From contig NZ_JAUSSH010000005.1 in NCBI RefSeq assembly GCF_030812255.1, forward strand, positions 62,001 to 126,000: DNA of 64,000 bases. The letters are read 5' to 3'. Source of the DNA: Paeniglutamicibacter psychrophenolicus (GTDB lineage Bacteria > Actinomycetota > Actinomycetes > Actinomycetales > Micrococcaceae). Below the pieces are notes generated by a model that did not search any database, had not been told where the DNA came from, and worked only from the letters and a program-made list of their open reading frames with translations. Both the position numbers and the translations under genes were made by a program. Below are positions 26,870 to 36,589 of the stretch, piece after piece (the stretch's first letter is position 1; each line of letters starts with the position of its first letter).

Positions 26870-27699
26870 ATGCGCCGGCACAGCGAAGGTGGCGTCTTCT
26901 CGACAGCACCATACCGGGGAAACCCGCTCGCCGTGGTCCATGATGCCGCAGGGCTGAGCACCGAGGACATGCAACAGTTTGCGAACTGGACCAACCTGTC
27001 CGAGACCACCTTCCAGCTCCCCCCTGAAGATCCCCGGGCCAACTAGCGGGTCCGGATCTTCACCGTCAAGGAAGAGTTGCCATTTGCCGGGCATCCGACA
27101 CTGGGTTCGGCCAAGGCCTGGCTCGATGCCCGCGGCGCCGTGCCCGCAAAAGGGCTGGTTGTGCAGGAGTGCGCCGCAGGGCTGGTGCGGGTGCGTGTTG
27201 CCGAGGGGCGCATGGCGTTCGAGGCACCGCCATCGATCCGATACGAGGCCGTCACGGAAGAGCTCCTCGACCGTGTTGCCAAGGACCTGGAGATCCCGCG
27301 CGCAGACATCCTTGACTTTTCCTGGCTGGTCAACGGGCCCAGGTGGCTGGGCGTACGCCTTGGCCCAGCGGAGGCCGTGCTGGCGTTGCGTCCCGATCCC
27401 GAAAAATTGGACGACCTCGAAATCGGACTGATTGGTCCGCATGCGGCCGGTTCCGAGTCGCAATTCGAGGTGCGCGCGTTCTTTGGAGGGGAGGCGGCGT
27501 GGGAGGATCCCGCGACCGGACGCCTGAACGCGGGCTTTGCGCAATGGCTGCCGATACAGGCCTTGCTCCCCCGAACTATGTGGCCTCCCAGGGGCAGGTG
27601 CTCGGCCGCCGAGGCTTGATCCACCTCAACGTTGAAGGCGGTGCCATCTGGGTTGGCGGAAACGCCCGGGGCTGCATCGCTGGCACGATCGAGATCTAG
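26870..27699 (+). pseudogene. PhzF family isomerase/epimerase homologue, disrupted by a stop and a frameshift
   Basis: The N-terminal PhzF blocks are readable from ATG 26870 (APYRGNPLAVVHDAAGLS, WTNLSETTFQL). An in-frame TAG at 27044-27046 then replaces what is Tyr in relatives (RANYRVRIF context). The same frame resumes with VKEELPFAGHPTLGSAKAWL and continues to GRLNAGFAQWL, after which a frameshift near 27555 moves the C-terminus (NYVASQGQVLGRRGLIHLNV, AIWVGGNARG) into another frame ending at 27699. Two independent lesions make a real pseudogene likely. It is related to the disrupted copy at 7485-8330 but clearly diverged, so it is not a recent duplication. Confidence 0.78.
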
Positions 27700-28160
27700 A
27701 AGCCGGCAGGCGGATTCCCGGGGCACATGCGGCCTGACCACGATGAAGTGAATCCAGCATTCCTTGCTTCCGGATGCCGGCCGGCGGGTCCCTGATACAC
27801 CCCCTGCGTTGCTCCCGCCCGGGCTTCAGAAAGCCTCGCCCCGAGGGCCACTGGAGTTCGTGTGCCCTCAGGTCCGCGGGTTCCGTTGGCGAACCCAAGG
27901 AAGCTTCCCGGTGCACTGTGTGGGTGCTGGCCAACCACGGCGCCTTCAACATCGACGCGACGACCGACCGGCATGAACCATCGATGCCGCCCGGCCTTCT
28001 CCGCCACAAACCGCACCCGGATCTTCGAGCATGCGGCGTCACGCCGTTGCGTCCCACAAAGATTCGCCCGGTGTTTCATGCCCACGCCCCAGAAGCAACA
28101 ACCCTGGGCAACAATCCGACAACAAAATCGCAACTTTGAACTGACTTGCGATCAGGTCTA
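27700..28160. other. intergenic region upstream of the carnitine-type locus
   Basis: About 460 bases. The open frames seen on both strands lack domains. The AT content rises toward 28140. The imperfect inverted repeat GACTTG-CGAT-CAGGTC lies at 28143-28158, next to the predicted promoter of the regulator gene. Confidence 0.4.
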
Positions 28161-28190
28161 TTGCGGAAAGCGCAAAGCTTGGCCTAGTGT
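28161..28190 (+). promoter_or_regulatory. candidate promoter and operator of the XRE-TetR regulator operon
   Basis: TTGCGG (28161-28166) and TAGTGT (28185-28190) are spaced 18 bases apart as -35 and -10. The -10 ends six bases before ATG 28197, so the transcript may be leaderless. A perfect inverted repeat TTGCG-GAAAG-CGCAA (28161-28175) covers the -35, a good place for autorepression. Confidence 0.45.
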
Positions 28191-28196
28191 GGCAGG

Positions 28197-29075
28197 ATGC
28201 ACGAACCCGCCAAGAGCCCATCCGCAATTGCCGAGCGCACCCGTGAGGCCATCCGCAACACCGGCCTGCCCCAGCGCGAAATATCGAAGCTGACCGGCTT
28301 CGAGGAGTCCAAGCTGTCCAAGTCCCTGCGTGGGACACGGAAATTCACCAGCGAGGAAATCGTGGCGCTGGCCACCGTCACCGGAGTGACGGCCAACTGG
28401 CTGATCACCGGTTCCGACTCGGCGCCGGCACCCTCTGCGGCACCCTCACCCGGGACACTTCCGGCCCGGCACCGGGAGGACGAAAAGCATGCCCAGCGCC
28501 GGCGCAGCATCATCAAACGTGCCTGGTGGCTGTTCGCCCAGCAGGGCTTTGCCGCGGTCCGCATGGCCGACATCGCCAAGGACGTTGGGATCAGTACGCC
28601 GACCGTGCACTACTACTTCCCGACCAAGCAGGCACTCTTCACCGAAACACTGCATTATTCGGTGAAGCTCGCCTACGACCGCCAGGTCGCCGAGCTTCAA
28701 CCCATCTCCGATCCGGTGAGCCAGCTCAAGCGGCTGATCGAACTGCAGCTTCCACTGGGCCTGGAGGGCCGCGCCGAATGGTCGATCTGGCTGCAGACCT
28801 GGACCAAGCTGGCCGTCAACGAGGAGGGCCTGGACACCCACTCCGGCGGGTACCGGCGGTGGGTGACGACGGTGCGGGAAATCATCGCCAGTGGCCAGGC
28901 CACCGGGCACTTCGTGGAACACGATCCGTCCACGCTCACCGCCGAGCTGACCGCCATGTTTGACGGCATGGGCATCCAGGTGCTGACCGGGCAACTGACT
29001 TCGAGTCAGATGTTCGCAAATGTGTGCGGGTACATCGACAGAAACATCATCAAGAAACAAGGAGCCACACCATGA
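28197..29075 (+). CDS. XRE-TetR fusion transcriptional regulator of the carnitine-type operon
   Basis: The protein has 292 residues. Residues ~10-68 are an XRE-type helix-turn-helix ([40 protein letters not shown]). An Ala/Pro linker follows, and from ~100 there is a full TetR protein with its own HTH ([27 protein letters not shown]) and a ligand-binding domain. Two DNA-binding heads in one chain is unusual. The TGA overlaps the ATG of the BKACE gene (ATGA, 29072-29075), so the regulator is the first gene of the operon and translationally coupled to it. It probably senses a carnitine-pathway intermediate; that is inferred from position. Confidence 0.88.
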   Translation: MHEPAKSPSAIAERTREAIRNTGLPQREISKLTGFEESKLSKSLRGTRKFTSEEIVALATVTGVTANWLITGSDSAPAPSAAPSPGTLPARHREDEKHAQRRRSIIKRAWWLFAQQGFAAVRMADIAKDVGISTPTVHYYFPTKQALFTETLHYSVKLAYDRQVAELQPISDPVSQLKRLIELQLPLGLEGRAEWSIWLQTWTKLAVNEEGLDTHSGGYRRWVTTVREIIASGQATGHFVEHDPSTLTAELTAMFDGMGIQVLTGQLTSSQMFANVCGYIDRNIIKKQGATP

Positions 29076-29959
29076 GCCGCAAAGTCATCGTCACCTGCGC
29101 CCTCACCGGGGCCGGGGACACCACCTCGCGCAGCGAACACGTCCCGGTCACCCCGGACCAGATCGCCGCCGACGCCATCGCCGCCGCCCGGGCCGGGGCC
29201 TCCGTGGTCCACATCCACGTCAGGGACATCGCCACCGGGCAGGGCTCGCGCGACGTGGCCCTGTACCGCGAGGTGGTCCGCCAGGTGGCGGCCTCCGACG
29301 TGGACCCGGTCATCAACCTAACCGCCGGCATGGGCGGGGACCTGTTCATCGACCCGTCGAACCCCACCGTGCACCTGCCCGGCACCGACCTGGTCTCCGG
29401 ACTCGAGCGCCTGGCGCATGTGGAGGAACTTCGCCCGGAAATCTGCACCATCGACTGCGGTTCGCTGAACTTCGGCGAAGGCTCCCAGCTCTACGTCAGC
29501 ACCCCCGACATGCTGCGCGAGGGCGCGGCGCGGATCCGCGAATTGGGGGTGAAGCCGGAAATGGAAATCTTCGACACCGGAAACCTCTGGTTTGCCAACG
29601 TCATGGTCGAGGAGGGACTCATCGCTCCCCCGCCGCTGTACCAGTTGTGCATGGGAATCCCCTATGGGGCCCCGGTCGACTCCGGCCTGCTCCAGGCCAT
29701 GGTGAACATGCTGCCCGCCGGCGCCGAGTTCACCTCGTTCGCCATCGGCCGCAACCAGCTGCCCTGGGTCGCCCAATCGGTGCTGCTCGGCGGCCACGTC
29801 CGCGTCGGCCTCGAGGACAACCTCTACCTCTCGCGCGGGGTGAAGGCCACCAACGCGCAACTGACCGCGCGCGCCATCGACATCGTCGAGTCGATGGGCC
29901 ACTTAGTGGCCACCCCCGACGAAGCCCGTGAAATCCTCAAGCTCGACAAGGCGGCCTAG
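29072..29959 (+). CDS. beta-keto acid cleavage enzyme (BKACE), predicted 3-dehydrocarnitine cleavage enzyme
   Basis: The protein has 295 residues; ATG 29072 follows AAGGAG at 29059-29064. BKACE-family signatures: [11 protein letters not shown] at the N-terminus, the zinc-binding VVHIHVRD (HxH), and near the C-terminus [17 protein letters not shown], whose Glu is catalytic in the family. The family condenses a beta-keto acid with acetyl-CoA to give acetoacetate and a new CoA ester. With an L-carnitine dehydrogenase directly downstream (one base between), the predicted reaction is 3-dehydrocarnitine plus acetyl-CoA to betainyl-CoA and acetoacetate. Substrate assignment rests on context. Confidence 0.88.
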   Translation: MSRKVIVTCALTGAGDTTSRSEHVPVTPDQIAADAIAAARAGASVVHIHVRDIATGQGSRDVALYREVVRQVAASDVDPVINLTAGMGGDLFIDPSNPTVHLPGTDLVSGLERLAHVEELRPEICTIDCGSLNFGEGSQLYVSTPDMLREGAARIRELGVKPEMEIFDTGNLWFANVMVEEGLIAPPPLYQLCMGIPYGAPVDSGLLQAMVNMLPAGAEFTSFAIGRNQLPWVAQSVLLGGHVRVGLEDNLYLSRGVKATNAQLTARAIDIVESMGHLVATPDEAREILKLDKAA

Positions 29960-29960
29960 C

Positions 29961-30935
29961 ATGGAAAGCAACTACCCCGAATTCACCGACATCACCACCG
30001 TGGCCTGCGTCGGCGTGGGCACCATCGGCGGCGGCTGGGCCGCCTACTTCCTCTCCCGCGGGCTGGCCGTGCGCGCCTGGGACCCCTCGCCCGACGCGGA
30101 GGCGAAACTGCGCCGGCTCATCGACGCCGCCTGGCCGGCACTGACCGCGCTCGGCCTGGCCGGGAACGCGTCCAAGGACAATTTCACCGTCCACGCCGAC
30201 CTGTCCGAGGCCCTGGAGGGCGTGGGGTTCATCCAGGAAAGCGCGCCCGAGGACCTCGCGCTGAAGCGGGACCTGCTGGCGCGCATCGCCGCGGCGGCCC
30301 CCGGGAACGTGGTCGTTGGTTCCTCCACCTCCGGCTACGGGATGACCGAAATGGCCGTCGACGCCGCCGACCCGTCCCGGCTGGTCGTTGGCCACCCGTT
30401 CAATCCTCCCTACCTGATCCCGCTGGTCGAGGTCGTTGGCGGCCGGGACACCGACGCGAGGGCCACCGCATGGGCCTCGGGCTGGTACGAGTTCATCGGC
30501 AAGTCCGTGATCACCATGGACCGCGAGGTTCCCGGATTCATTGCCAACCGGCTGCAGGAAGCCCTCTGGCGCGAGGCCCTGCACATGGTCGACAACGGCG
30601 AGGCAACCGTGGAACAGATCGACCTGGCCATCACCGACGGGCCGGGATTGCGCTGGCCGCTGCAGGGCCCCATGCTGACCTTCCACCTTGCCGGGGGCGA
30701 GGGCGGGATGGCCCACATGCTCGACCACTTCGGCCCGTCGCTGAAGTCCCCCTGGACCCGGCTCGAGGCCCCGGAACTGACGGACAAGCTCCGCCGGGAC
30801 GTGATCGACGGCTGCGACGACGAGGCCGCCGGGCGCACCATCGCCGAGCTGGTCGCCGCCCGCGATGCGGCGATCATTGCCGTGCGCCAGGCGATCGATG
30901 GCATCGGGAATCCGGGCCGGGTGCGCAACACATGA
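29961..30935 (+). CDS. L-carnitine dehydrogenase
   Basis: The protein has 324 residues; ATG 29961 is one base after the preceding TAG. It belongs to the 3-hydroxyacyl-CoA dehydrogenase superfamily: Rossmann motif GVGTIGGGWA near residue 17, the catalytic His/Glu region VVGHPFNPPYLIPLVEVV, then DREVPGFIANRLQEALWREA. The catalytic-domain sequence ITDGPGLRWPLQGPMLTFHLAGG is typical of carnitine dehydrogenases. It oxidises L-carnitine to 3-dehydrocarnitine with NAD. In some bacteria the enzyme is fused to a thioesterase; here the thioesterase is a separate gene overlapping by ATGA, which supports the same pathway. Confidence 0.9.
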   Translation: MESNYPEFTDITTVACVGVGTIGGGWAAYFLSRGLAVRAWDPSPDAEAKLRRLIDAAWPALTALGLAGNASKDNFTVHADLSEALEGVGFIQESAPEDLALKRDLLARIAAAAPGNVVVGSSTSGYGMTEMAVDAADPSRLVVGHPFNPPYLIPLVEVVGGRDTDARATAWASGWYEFIGKSVITMDREVPGFIANRLQEALWREALHMVDNGEATVEQIDLAITDGPGLRWPLQGPMLTFHLAGGEGGMAHMLDHFGPSLKSPWTRLEAPELTDKLRRDVIDGCDDEAAGRTIAELVAARDAAIIAVRQAIDGIGNPGRVRNT

Positions 30936-31372
30936 GCCTGCCCCCATACCGCTGCGCCGTGAAGCCCGAGTGGATCGACTACAACGGGCACATGTCCGAG
31001 GCCTACTACGTGTTGGCCTTCGGGGACGCGACCACCGCCGCCATGGACGCGCTGGGCATGGACGAGTCCTACCGCCGCTCCAGCGCCCGTTCGCTGTACA
31101 CGGTCGAAGCGCATGTGCGCTACCTGCGGGAGGCCTCCCTCGACGAGGAGCTCGACATCACCACCGTCATCGTTGCATCGGGGCCAAAGAAGCTGCACCT
31201 GGCCCACGAAATGCGCCGAGGGGCCGAACTTATTGCTACGGAAGAAGTGCTGGGCCTGCACGTGGACCAGGGAACCGGTGGAACGGTTCCCTTCCCGGCC
31301 GACATCCTGGGGAGCATTGCCGGACACCCGCATGGGACCCCGGATTGGAGTGGCCGGTCCATCACCGCCTGA
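30932..31372 (+). CDS. thioesterase, predicted betainyl-CoA hydrolase
   Basis: The protein has 146 residues and overlaps the dehydrogenase stop by four bases (ATGA). Single hotdog fold of the 4HBT type: VKPEWIDYNGHMSEAYYVLAFGDAT, with the catalytic Asp in DYNGHM, then YTVEAHVRYLREASLDEEL. In carnitine catabolism this activity splits betainyl-CoA into glycine betaine and CoA. The gene order (BKACE, dehydrogenase, thioesterase) is the main reason for the specific call. The segment after it, to 31406, contains no gene; the transporter genes follow on the same strand. Confidence 0.85.
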   Translation: MSLPPYRCAVKPEWIDYNGHMSEAYYVLAFGDATTAAMDALGMDESYRRSSARSLYTVEAHVRYLREASLDEELDITTVIVASGPKKLHLAHEMRRGAELIATEEVLGLHVDQGTGGTVPFPADILGSIAGHPHGTPDWSGRSITA

Positions 31373-31436
31373 ATCCTTCGCGCCCTTCACGAGAATCGAG
31401 TACGCCTTGAATTCCGCTACATCACCATTTGAACGA

Positions 31437-33008
31437 ATGCCGGGCTCCGGGCCCGCGCCAAGCCGCCGAGCGCTTCTGGGCGGTGGAGTGGCCCTGGGAC
31501 TGGGCTTGCTGCTCACCGCTTGCGGTTCGCCCGAAGCCTCTGTGCTGGAAGCCCCCGCCGGGGAACCGCTGAGGGGAGGATCGCTGCGGGTGGGCCTGGC
31601 CGGCGGCGGGGCCGCGGACACGCTTGATCCCCACTCCCCCGTCAGCACCACCGACATCGCCCGCGTGGTGAACCTGTACGAATCGCTGCTGTACCGGGAT
31701 GAGGATTTCGCGCTCAAGCCCCTGCTGGCCCTTAGCGCCATCCCGGATGCCACGGCCAGGGTGTGGACCGTCGCGTTGCGGCCCGGGGTGAACTTCCATG
31801 ACGGCCGGCCCCTCACCGCCACCGACGTGGCCGCCACCTTTGCCCGGGTCACCAACCCCGAGGATCCCAAGAGCGGGGCCGCGGCCCTCTCGATCCTCGA
31901 CGAGGTCAAGGTGATCGACGACCTGACCGTCGAGTTCAGGCTCAACACGCCCACCGCCACGTTCGACGATTCGCTCGGACAGTACGCCCTGGGCATCGTC
32001 CCGGCGGACTTCGATGTGGCCCACCCCGTTGGCACCGGACCATTCAAGGCCGACAGCTTCGATCCCGGGCTCCGCTCGGTGTTCATCCGCAACGACGGCT
32101 ACTGGCGCGACCACCAGCCGTACCTGGACGAACTGGTCATCCTGAATTTCTCGGACGACGACGCAATGCTCAATGCCCTGCTCTCCAGCCAGGTCGATGC
32201 AATCGGCCAGATCCCGCTGGCCTTGCTGGAAGTCATCGCCGCCGACCCTCGCATCAGCATCCTGAATTCCGAGACCGGGGCCTGGCTTCCGTTCACGATG
32301 CGCATCGACAAGGCCCCCTTTGACGACGTCCGGGTGCGCCAGGCCTTCCGCCTGGCGGTGGACCGGCAACAAATGATCGAACAGGTGTTGAGCGGCAACG
32401 GGGCCCTGGGCAACGACCTCTACGCACCATTCGATCCCGGCTACGCCGGCAACCTGCCCCAACGCACCCAGGACATCGGCCGGGCCAAGGAACTGCTTGC
32501 CGAGGCCGGCTACCCCGACGGACTGGATATCGAATTGGTGACGGCACCGATCCAGGCCGGTGCCGTGGAAGCGGCCCAGGTGTTCGCCCAGCAAGCCAAG
32601 GCGGCAGGGATCCGGGTGAAGATCCGCAGGGTGGACACCACCACCTTCTTCGGCGACGACTACCTCTCGTGGACCTTCGCCCAGGACTTCTGGTACACGC
32701 GCAATTTCCTGCCCCAGGTCAACAGCAGTTCGCTGCCCACCAGTCCGTTCAACGAAACGCATTGGGACGACCCGGAATTCCTGCAGCTTGTCGAGGCCGC
32801 CACCACCGAGGTCGATGAAACCAAGCGCAATGCACTGATCACCCAGGCACAGGAGATCGAATACGAGCGCGGCGGATACATCATCTGGGGCCACCCCAAC
32901 CAGGCAGACGCCTACCAGAAATACGTGGCTGGGTTGATTCCGAACAAGACCGGCCTGGCACTGTCCGGCTTCGAGTTCCGCCGCGCATGGATCGGAGTTA
33001 CCAAGTGA
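31437..33008 (+). CDS. ABC transporter substrate-binding lipoprotein, family 5 (peptide/nickel type)
   Basis: The protein has 523 residues from ATG 31437; a TTG at 31407 preceded by GAGAATCGAG is an alternative that would add ten residues. The export signal has a twin-arginine look (PSRRALLGGGVALGLG) and ends in lipobox LTACGS, so it should be lipid-anchored outside the membrane. The mature chain has the SBP_bac_5 pattern: VNLYESLLYRDEDF, WTVALRPGVNFHDGRPLTATDV, YPDGLDIELVTAPI. Family members bind peptides, opines and many other compounds. In this operon the ligand could be carnitine or an ester of it. The next gene overlaps by GTGA (33005-33008). Confidence 0.88.
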   Translation: MPGSGPAPSRRALLGGGVALGLGLLLTACGSPEASVLEAPAGEPLRGGSLRVGLAGGGAADTLDPHSPVSTTDIARVVNLYESLLYRDEDFALKPLLALSAIPDATARVWTVALRPGVNFHDGRPLTATDVAATFARVTNPEDPKSGAAALSILDEVKVIDDLTVEFRLNTPTATFDDSLGQYALGIVPADFDVAHPVGTGPFKADSFDPGLRSVFIRNDGYWRDHQPYLDELVILNFSDDDAMLNALLSSQVDAIGQIPLALLEVIAADPRISILNSETGAWLPFTMRIDKAPFDDVRVRQAFRLAVDRQQMIEQVLSGNGALGNDLYAPFDPGYAGNLPQRTQDIGRAKELLAEAGYPDGLDIELVTAPIQAGAVEAAQVFAQQAKAAGIRVKIRRVDTTTFFGDDYLSWTFAQDFWYTRNFLPQVNSSSLPTSPFNETHWDDPEFLQLVEAATTEVDETKRNALITQAQEIEYERGGYIIWGHPNQADAYQKYVAGLIPNKTGLALSGFEFRRAWIGVTK

Positions 33009-33964
33009 TCACCCGAATGATAGCCAAACGGCTGCTGGTCAGCCTGATCATCCTCTTCATCGTTTCCCTGCTGGTGTTTGTGGCAACGCTGCTGCTGCCC
33101 GGCGACCCCGCCCAGGCCATCCTGGGCCAGCAGGCCACCCCCGAACGGCTGGCCGCGCTACGCGAGCAAATGCACCTCAACGACCCGGTCTTCGTCAGGT
33201 ACTTTACCTGGCTCGGCGGCCTGTTCACCGGAAACCTCGGATATTCGGCGGCCACCGGCGGCCCGGTCACCGCACTGCTGGCCGACCGCATCCAATCCTC
33301 GCTGGTACTGATGGGCCTGGCCGCACTGATTTCCATTCCGGTGGGCATCATCGTGGGCACCTTCTCCGCCCTGAAGCGCGGGCGCGCCTTCGATAACGCC
33401 AGCACCGGCATTTCACTGGTGCTGGCCTCGTTGCCCGAGTTCGTGATCGGCATCGGGCTGGTTGCGTTGTTCTCAACCTCCGTGTTCAAGATCCTTCCCT
33501 CGGTGACCATGGCACCGCCCGGCGAGGCGGTGTGGAACTATCCGGTGCAGCTGGTCCTGCCCACCATCACCCTCGCCCTGGTGGTGACCCCGTACATCGT
33601 CCGGATGATGCGCGCCACCATGCTTGAGGTCCTGGATTCCGGGTTTGTGGAAATGGCACGCCTCAAGGGGGTGCCCGAGCGCCAGGTGGTCCTGCGGCAC
33701 GCGGTGCCGCACGCCTTGGCCCCGGTCGCCCAGGTCATCGCGATCCAGCTGGCCTGGATGGCCGGCGGCGTGGTCGTGATCGAATTCCTCTTCCGGTACC
33801 CCGGCATCGGCCAGGCCCTGGTGGATGCGGTCGCCAACCGCGACGTACAGGTGGTGCAGGCGCTGTCCATCCTGATCGCCGCAGCCTACATCGTGGTAAA
33901 CCTGCTGGCCGATTTGGTGGGAATCTTCACGAATCCGAAACTACGCACGGAGAAAGCCGCATGA
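33005..33964 (+). CDS. ABC transporter permease, DppB type
   Basis: The protein has 319 residues and starts at GTG 33005 inside the preceding stop. It has six predicted transmembrane segments: a first one near residues 8-30, a large periplasmic loop (LPGDPAQAILGQQATPERLAAL), then five more. The EAA loop is visible as FVEMARLKGVPERQVVLRHA followed by VPHALAP. The end overlaps the next gene by ATGA (33961-33964). It forms one half of the membrane channel with the next gene product. Confidence 0.92.
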   Translation: MITRMIAKRLLVSLIILFIVSLLVFVATLLLPGDPAQAILGQQATPERLAALREQMHLNDPVFVRYFTWLGGLFTGNLGYSAATGGPVTALLADRIQSSLVLMGLAALISIPVGIIVGTFSALKRGRAFDNASTGISLVLASLPEFVIGIGLVALFSTSVFKILPSVTMAPPGEAVWNYPVQLVLPTITLALVVTPYIVRMMRATMLEVLDSGFVEMARLKGVPERQVVLRHAVPHALAPVAQVIAIQLAWMAGGVVVIEFLFRYPGIGQALVDAVANRDVQVVQALSILIAAAYIVVNLLADLVGIFTNPKLRTEKAA

Positions 33965-34842
33965 GCACCGTCGATGATGCAGTTGAACAGGGCGTTGCCG
34001 TCTCCCGCCCGCCGCGGCTCCTGGCGCGAATGATGCGCCAGCGGCAGGCCAAGGTCGGCATGGTCCTGACCCTGGCCGTGCTGCTGGTCGCCCTGGCCGG
34101 CCCGCTGCTGCTGCCCTGGCTGACCGGGCACACCAGCACCGAGTTCACGGGGCGCCCGTTCACGGACACCGGCGTGTTCGGCACCGACAACCTGGGCCGG
34201 GATGTGCTCTCGCGCTTCCTCGACGGAGGGTTGCGACTGATCATCTATGCGGCGCTCGCGACCGCGCTGGGCATGGTCGTCGGGGTTGCTGTGGGCATGA
34301 CCGCTGCCTATTCCCGCGGCCGGGTCGATGCACTGGTCATGCGCGGCAACGACGTGCTGCTGGCCCTGCCGCAGCTGGTCTTCGCACTGCTGGCCATCAC
34401 CGTCCTCGGCCCGCAGGGCTGGGTGCTCGTGGTGGTCATCGGGATCACCCACGCCCCGCGCATTGCCCGGGTCACCCGTTCGGCCACCGCGTCGGTGATC
34501 ACCGAGGACTACATCCGTGCCAGTGAAATGTACGCGGTGCCGAAGTGGAAGATCCTGCTCACCGAGGTCCTGCCCAACATCACCGGTCCGCTGATGGTCG
34601 AACTCGGGTTGCGCATGACCTACTCGATCGGCTTTGTCGCCGCGCTGTCCTTCCTGGGACTGGGCATGCAACCACCCACCGCCGACTGGGGGCTGATGAT
34701 CAACGAAAGCAGAATCGCACTTGTGGTCCAGCCCTGGGGCGTGCTCCTTCCGGTTGCGGCCATCGCAGTGTTGACCGTGGGAACCAACCTCCTGACCGAC
34801 TCGCTCGCGCGGGCCTCGGCCAACATGAATGCGGGGAAATGA
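33961..34842 (+). CDS. ABC transporter permease, DppC type
   Basis: The protein has 293 residues. A cytoplasmic N-terminus is followed by a first transmembrane segment (VGMVLTLAVLLVALAGPLLL) and the DppC signature FGTDNLGRDVLSRFLDGGLR. The EAA loop is YIRASEMYAVPKWKILLTEV, then LPNITGPL. The C-terminus carries SFLGLGMQPPTADWG, the usual DppC ending. It overlaps both neighbours by ATGA, so stoichiometric synthesis with DppB and the ATPase is likely. Confidence 0.92.
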   Translation: MSTVDDAVEQGVAVSRPPRLLARMMRQRQAKVGMVLTLAVLLVALAGPLLLPWLTGHTSTEFTGRPFTDTGVFGTDNLGRDVLSRFLDGGLRLIIYAALATALGMVVGVAVGMTAAYSRGRVDALVMRGNDVLLALPQLVFALLAITVLGPQGWVLVVVIGITHAPRIARVTRSATASVITEDYIRASEMYAVPKWKILLTEVLPNITGPLMVELGLRMTYSIGFVAALSFLGLGMQPPTADWGLMINESRIALVVQPWGVLLPVAAIAVLTVGTNLLTDSLARASANMNAGK

Positions 34843-36581
34843 GCATGAGCACCAACACCATGGAAACCCAGGTCACCACCAGTGCACTGTGCGCCACCGA
34901 CCTGCGGGTGGAAACCGATGCCGGGGTGGAAATCCTGCACGGGGTCAGCTTCACCCTCCAGCCCGGGCGCATCCTGGCCCTGGTCGGTGAATCCGGCTCG
35001 GGCAAGACCACCGCGGGGCTCGCGTGCATGGGGCATTTCCGGCAGGGGCTGGCCAAGGGCACCGGGACGGTGTCCCTGGGAGGCGGGGAAGCGGGAAACA
35101 TCCTGGATTTGCCGGATCACCAATTGCGGCGCCTGCGCGGCAAGACCATCTCCTATGTGCCCCAGGACCCGGCCCTGTCGCTGAACCCGTCCATGCGCAT
35201 CGGCGAGCAGATTGCCGAGACCCTGCGCGTGCACCAAATCGGTGCCACCGATTCCGAACACCGGCTGCGGGTTGCCGAAGTCCTGGCCGAGGTTGGGCTG
35301 CCCAACGACCGTGCCTATCAGCGTCGCTATCCCCACCAGCTTTCGGGCGGGCAACAGCAGCGCGTGGGCATCGCCATGGCATTCGCCTGCCGCCCGTCGG
35401 TGATTGTGCTCGACGAGCCGACCACCGGCCTGGACGTCACAACCCAGGCCGTGGTGCTGCAAACAATCGACGAGCTGGCCGAACGGCACCAGGTTGCGGG
35501 GCTTTACATCACCCACGATTTGGCCGTGGTGGCGCAGATCGCCGACGAGGTCGCCGTCATGCTCTCGGGCGACATCGTGGAGCACGGGGCCACCGACCAG
35601 GTGCTGTATTCTCCGCGGCACGGCTACACCCGCAGGCTTCTTGCCGCGGTTCCCGACCTAGCCGGCAAGCGCCGCGTGGGCCAGGTGGAGGCAATCACCG
35701 GTGAACAGCCGCTGGTCGTCCCCGGCCCGCACGGTGTCCCGGACACCACCGGCTCCACGGCCCTCGTTGATGACGCCAAGCCCTTATCCGGCACCGGGCA
35801 CCGGGCCACGCCCGCTGCGGCCGATCCGCACCCGCTGCTGCGCGTGCGCGACCTGTCACACTCATACGGGGAACACCAGGTCCTGGACGGCATCGGATTC
35901 CAGCTGCTCGAGGGCGAGTCAATGATGCTGCTGGGCGAGTCGGGGTCGGGCAAGACCACGCTCTCACGCTGCGTGGCGGGACTCAACGACGCATACACCG
36001 GCTCGATAGAGCTCTTCGGCGAGGAACTGGCCACCGGCACGCGGGCACGTTCCTCCGAGGACCGGCGCCGCATACAGTACGTCTTCCAGTCGCCGTTCTC
36101 CTCGTTGAACCCGCGCCGGACGATTGCCGAATCCGTGGGCGTCCCGTTGCAGATGTCCGGAATCGGCGACAAGCGCAAGCGCCGCGCCCTGGTTCGCGAG
36201 GCCCTGGACCAGGTCAAGCTCGGCGAACGCTTCATGGAACGCCGCCCCGGGGACCTCAGCGGCGGTGAACGCCAGCGTGCTGCGATTGCCCGCGCGCTGG
36301 TCAACGCCCCCTCGCTGCTGGTTTGCGACGAAATCACCAGCGCCCTGGATGTCTCGGTGCAGGCCTCGATACTGGATCTGTTGCGCACGCTGCAGACCGA
36401 CCACAACATGTCGATGCTCTTTGTCACGCACAACATTGCCCTGGCCCGGCACATTTCCCAGCGTCTGGCGGTCCTGCAAAAGGGCAAGATCGTGGACATC
36501 GGAACCACCGACGAGGTCCTGGACAACCCGCAGCACCATTACACGCAGGAATTGCTGGCCAACGTCCCGACGTTCAAGTAA
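34839..36581 (+). CDS. ABC transporter ATP-binding protein with two fused nucleotide-binding domains (DppD-DppF type)
   Basis: The protein has 580 residues. ATG 34839 overlaps the permease stop (ATGA); ATG 34845 is also possible. The first NBD (~10-280) has Walker A GESGSGKTT, signature LSGGQQQRVG and Walker B VIVLDEPTTGLD. A Pro/Thr-rich linker of ~50 residues follows. The second NBD (~345-575) has Walker A GESGSGKTT, signature LSGGERQRAA and Walker B LLVCDEITSALD. Both are complete, so one polypeptide powers the importer. Fusion of the two ATPases is common in this transporter class in actinobacteria. Confidence 0.92.
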   Translation: MSMSTNTMETQVTTSALCATDLRVETDAGVEILHGVSFTLQPGRILALVGESGSGKTTAGLACMGHFRQGLAKGTGTVSLGGGEAGNILDLPDHQLRRLRGKTISYVPQDPALSLNPSMRIGEQIAETLRVHQIGATDSEHRLRVAEVLAEVGLPNDRAYQRRYPHQLSGGQQQRVGIAMAFACRPSVIVLDEPTTGLDVTTQAVVLQTIDELAERHQVAGLYITHDLAVVAQIADEVAVMLSGDIVEHGATDQVLYSPRHGYTRRLLAAVPDLAGKRRVGQVEAITGEQPLVVPGPHGVPDTTGSTALVDDAKPLSGTGHRATPAAADPHPLLRVRDLSHSYGEHQVLDGIGFQLLEGESMMLLGESGSGKTTLSRCVAGLNDAYTGSIELFGEELATGTRARSSEDRRRIQYVFQSPFSSLNPRRTIAESVGVPLQMSGIGDKRKRRALVREALDQVKLGERFMERRPGDLSGGERQRAAIARALVNAPSLLVCDEITSALDVSVQASILDLLRTLQTDHNMSMLFVTHNIALARHISQRLAVLQKGKIVDIGTTDEVLDNPQHHYTQELLANVPTFK

Positions 36582-36589
36582 GGAACACC

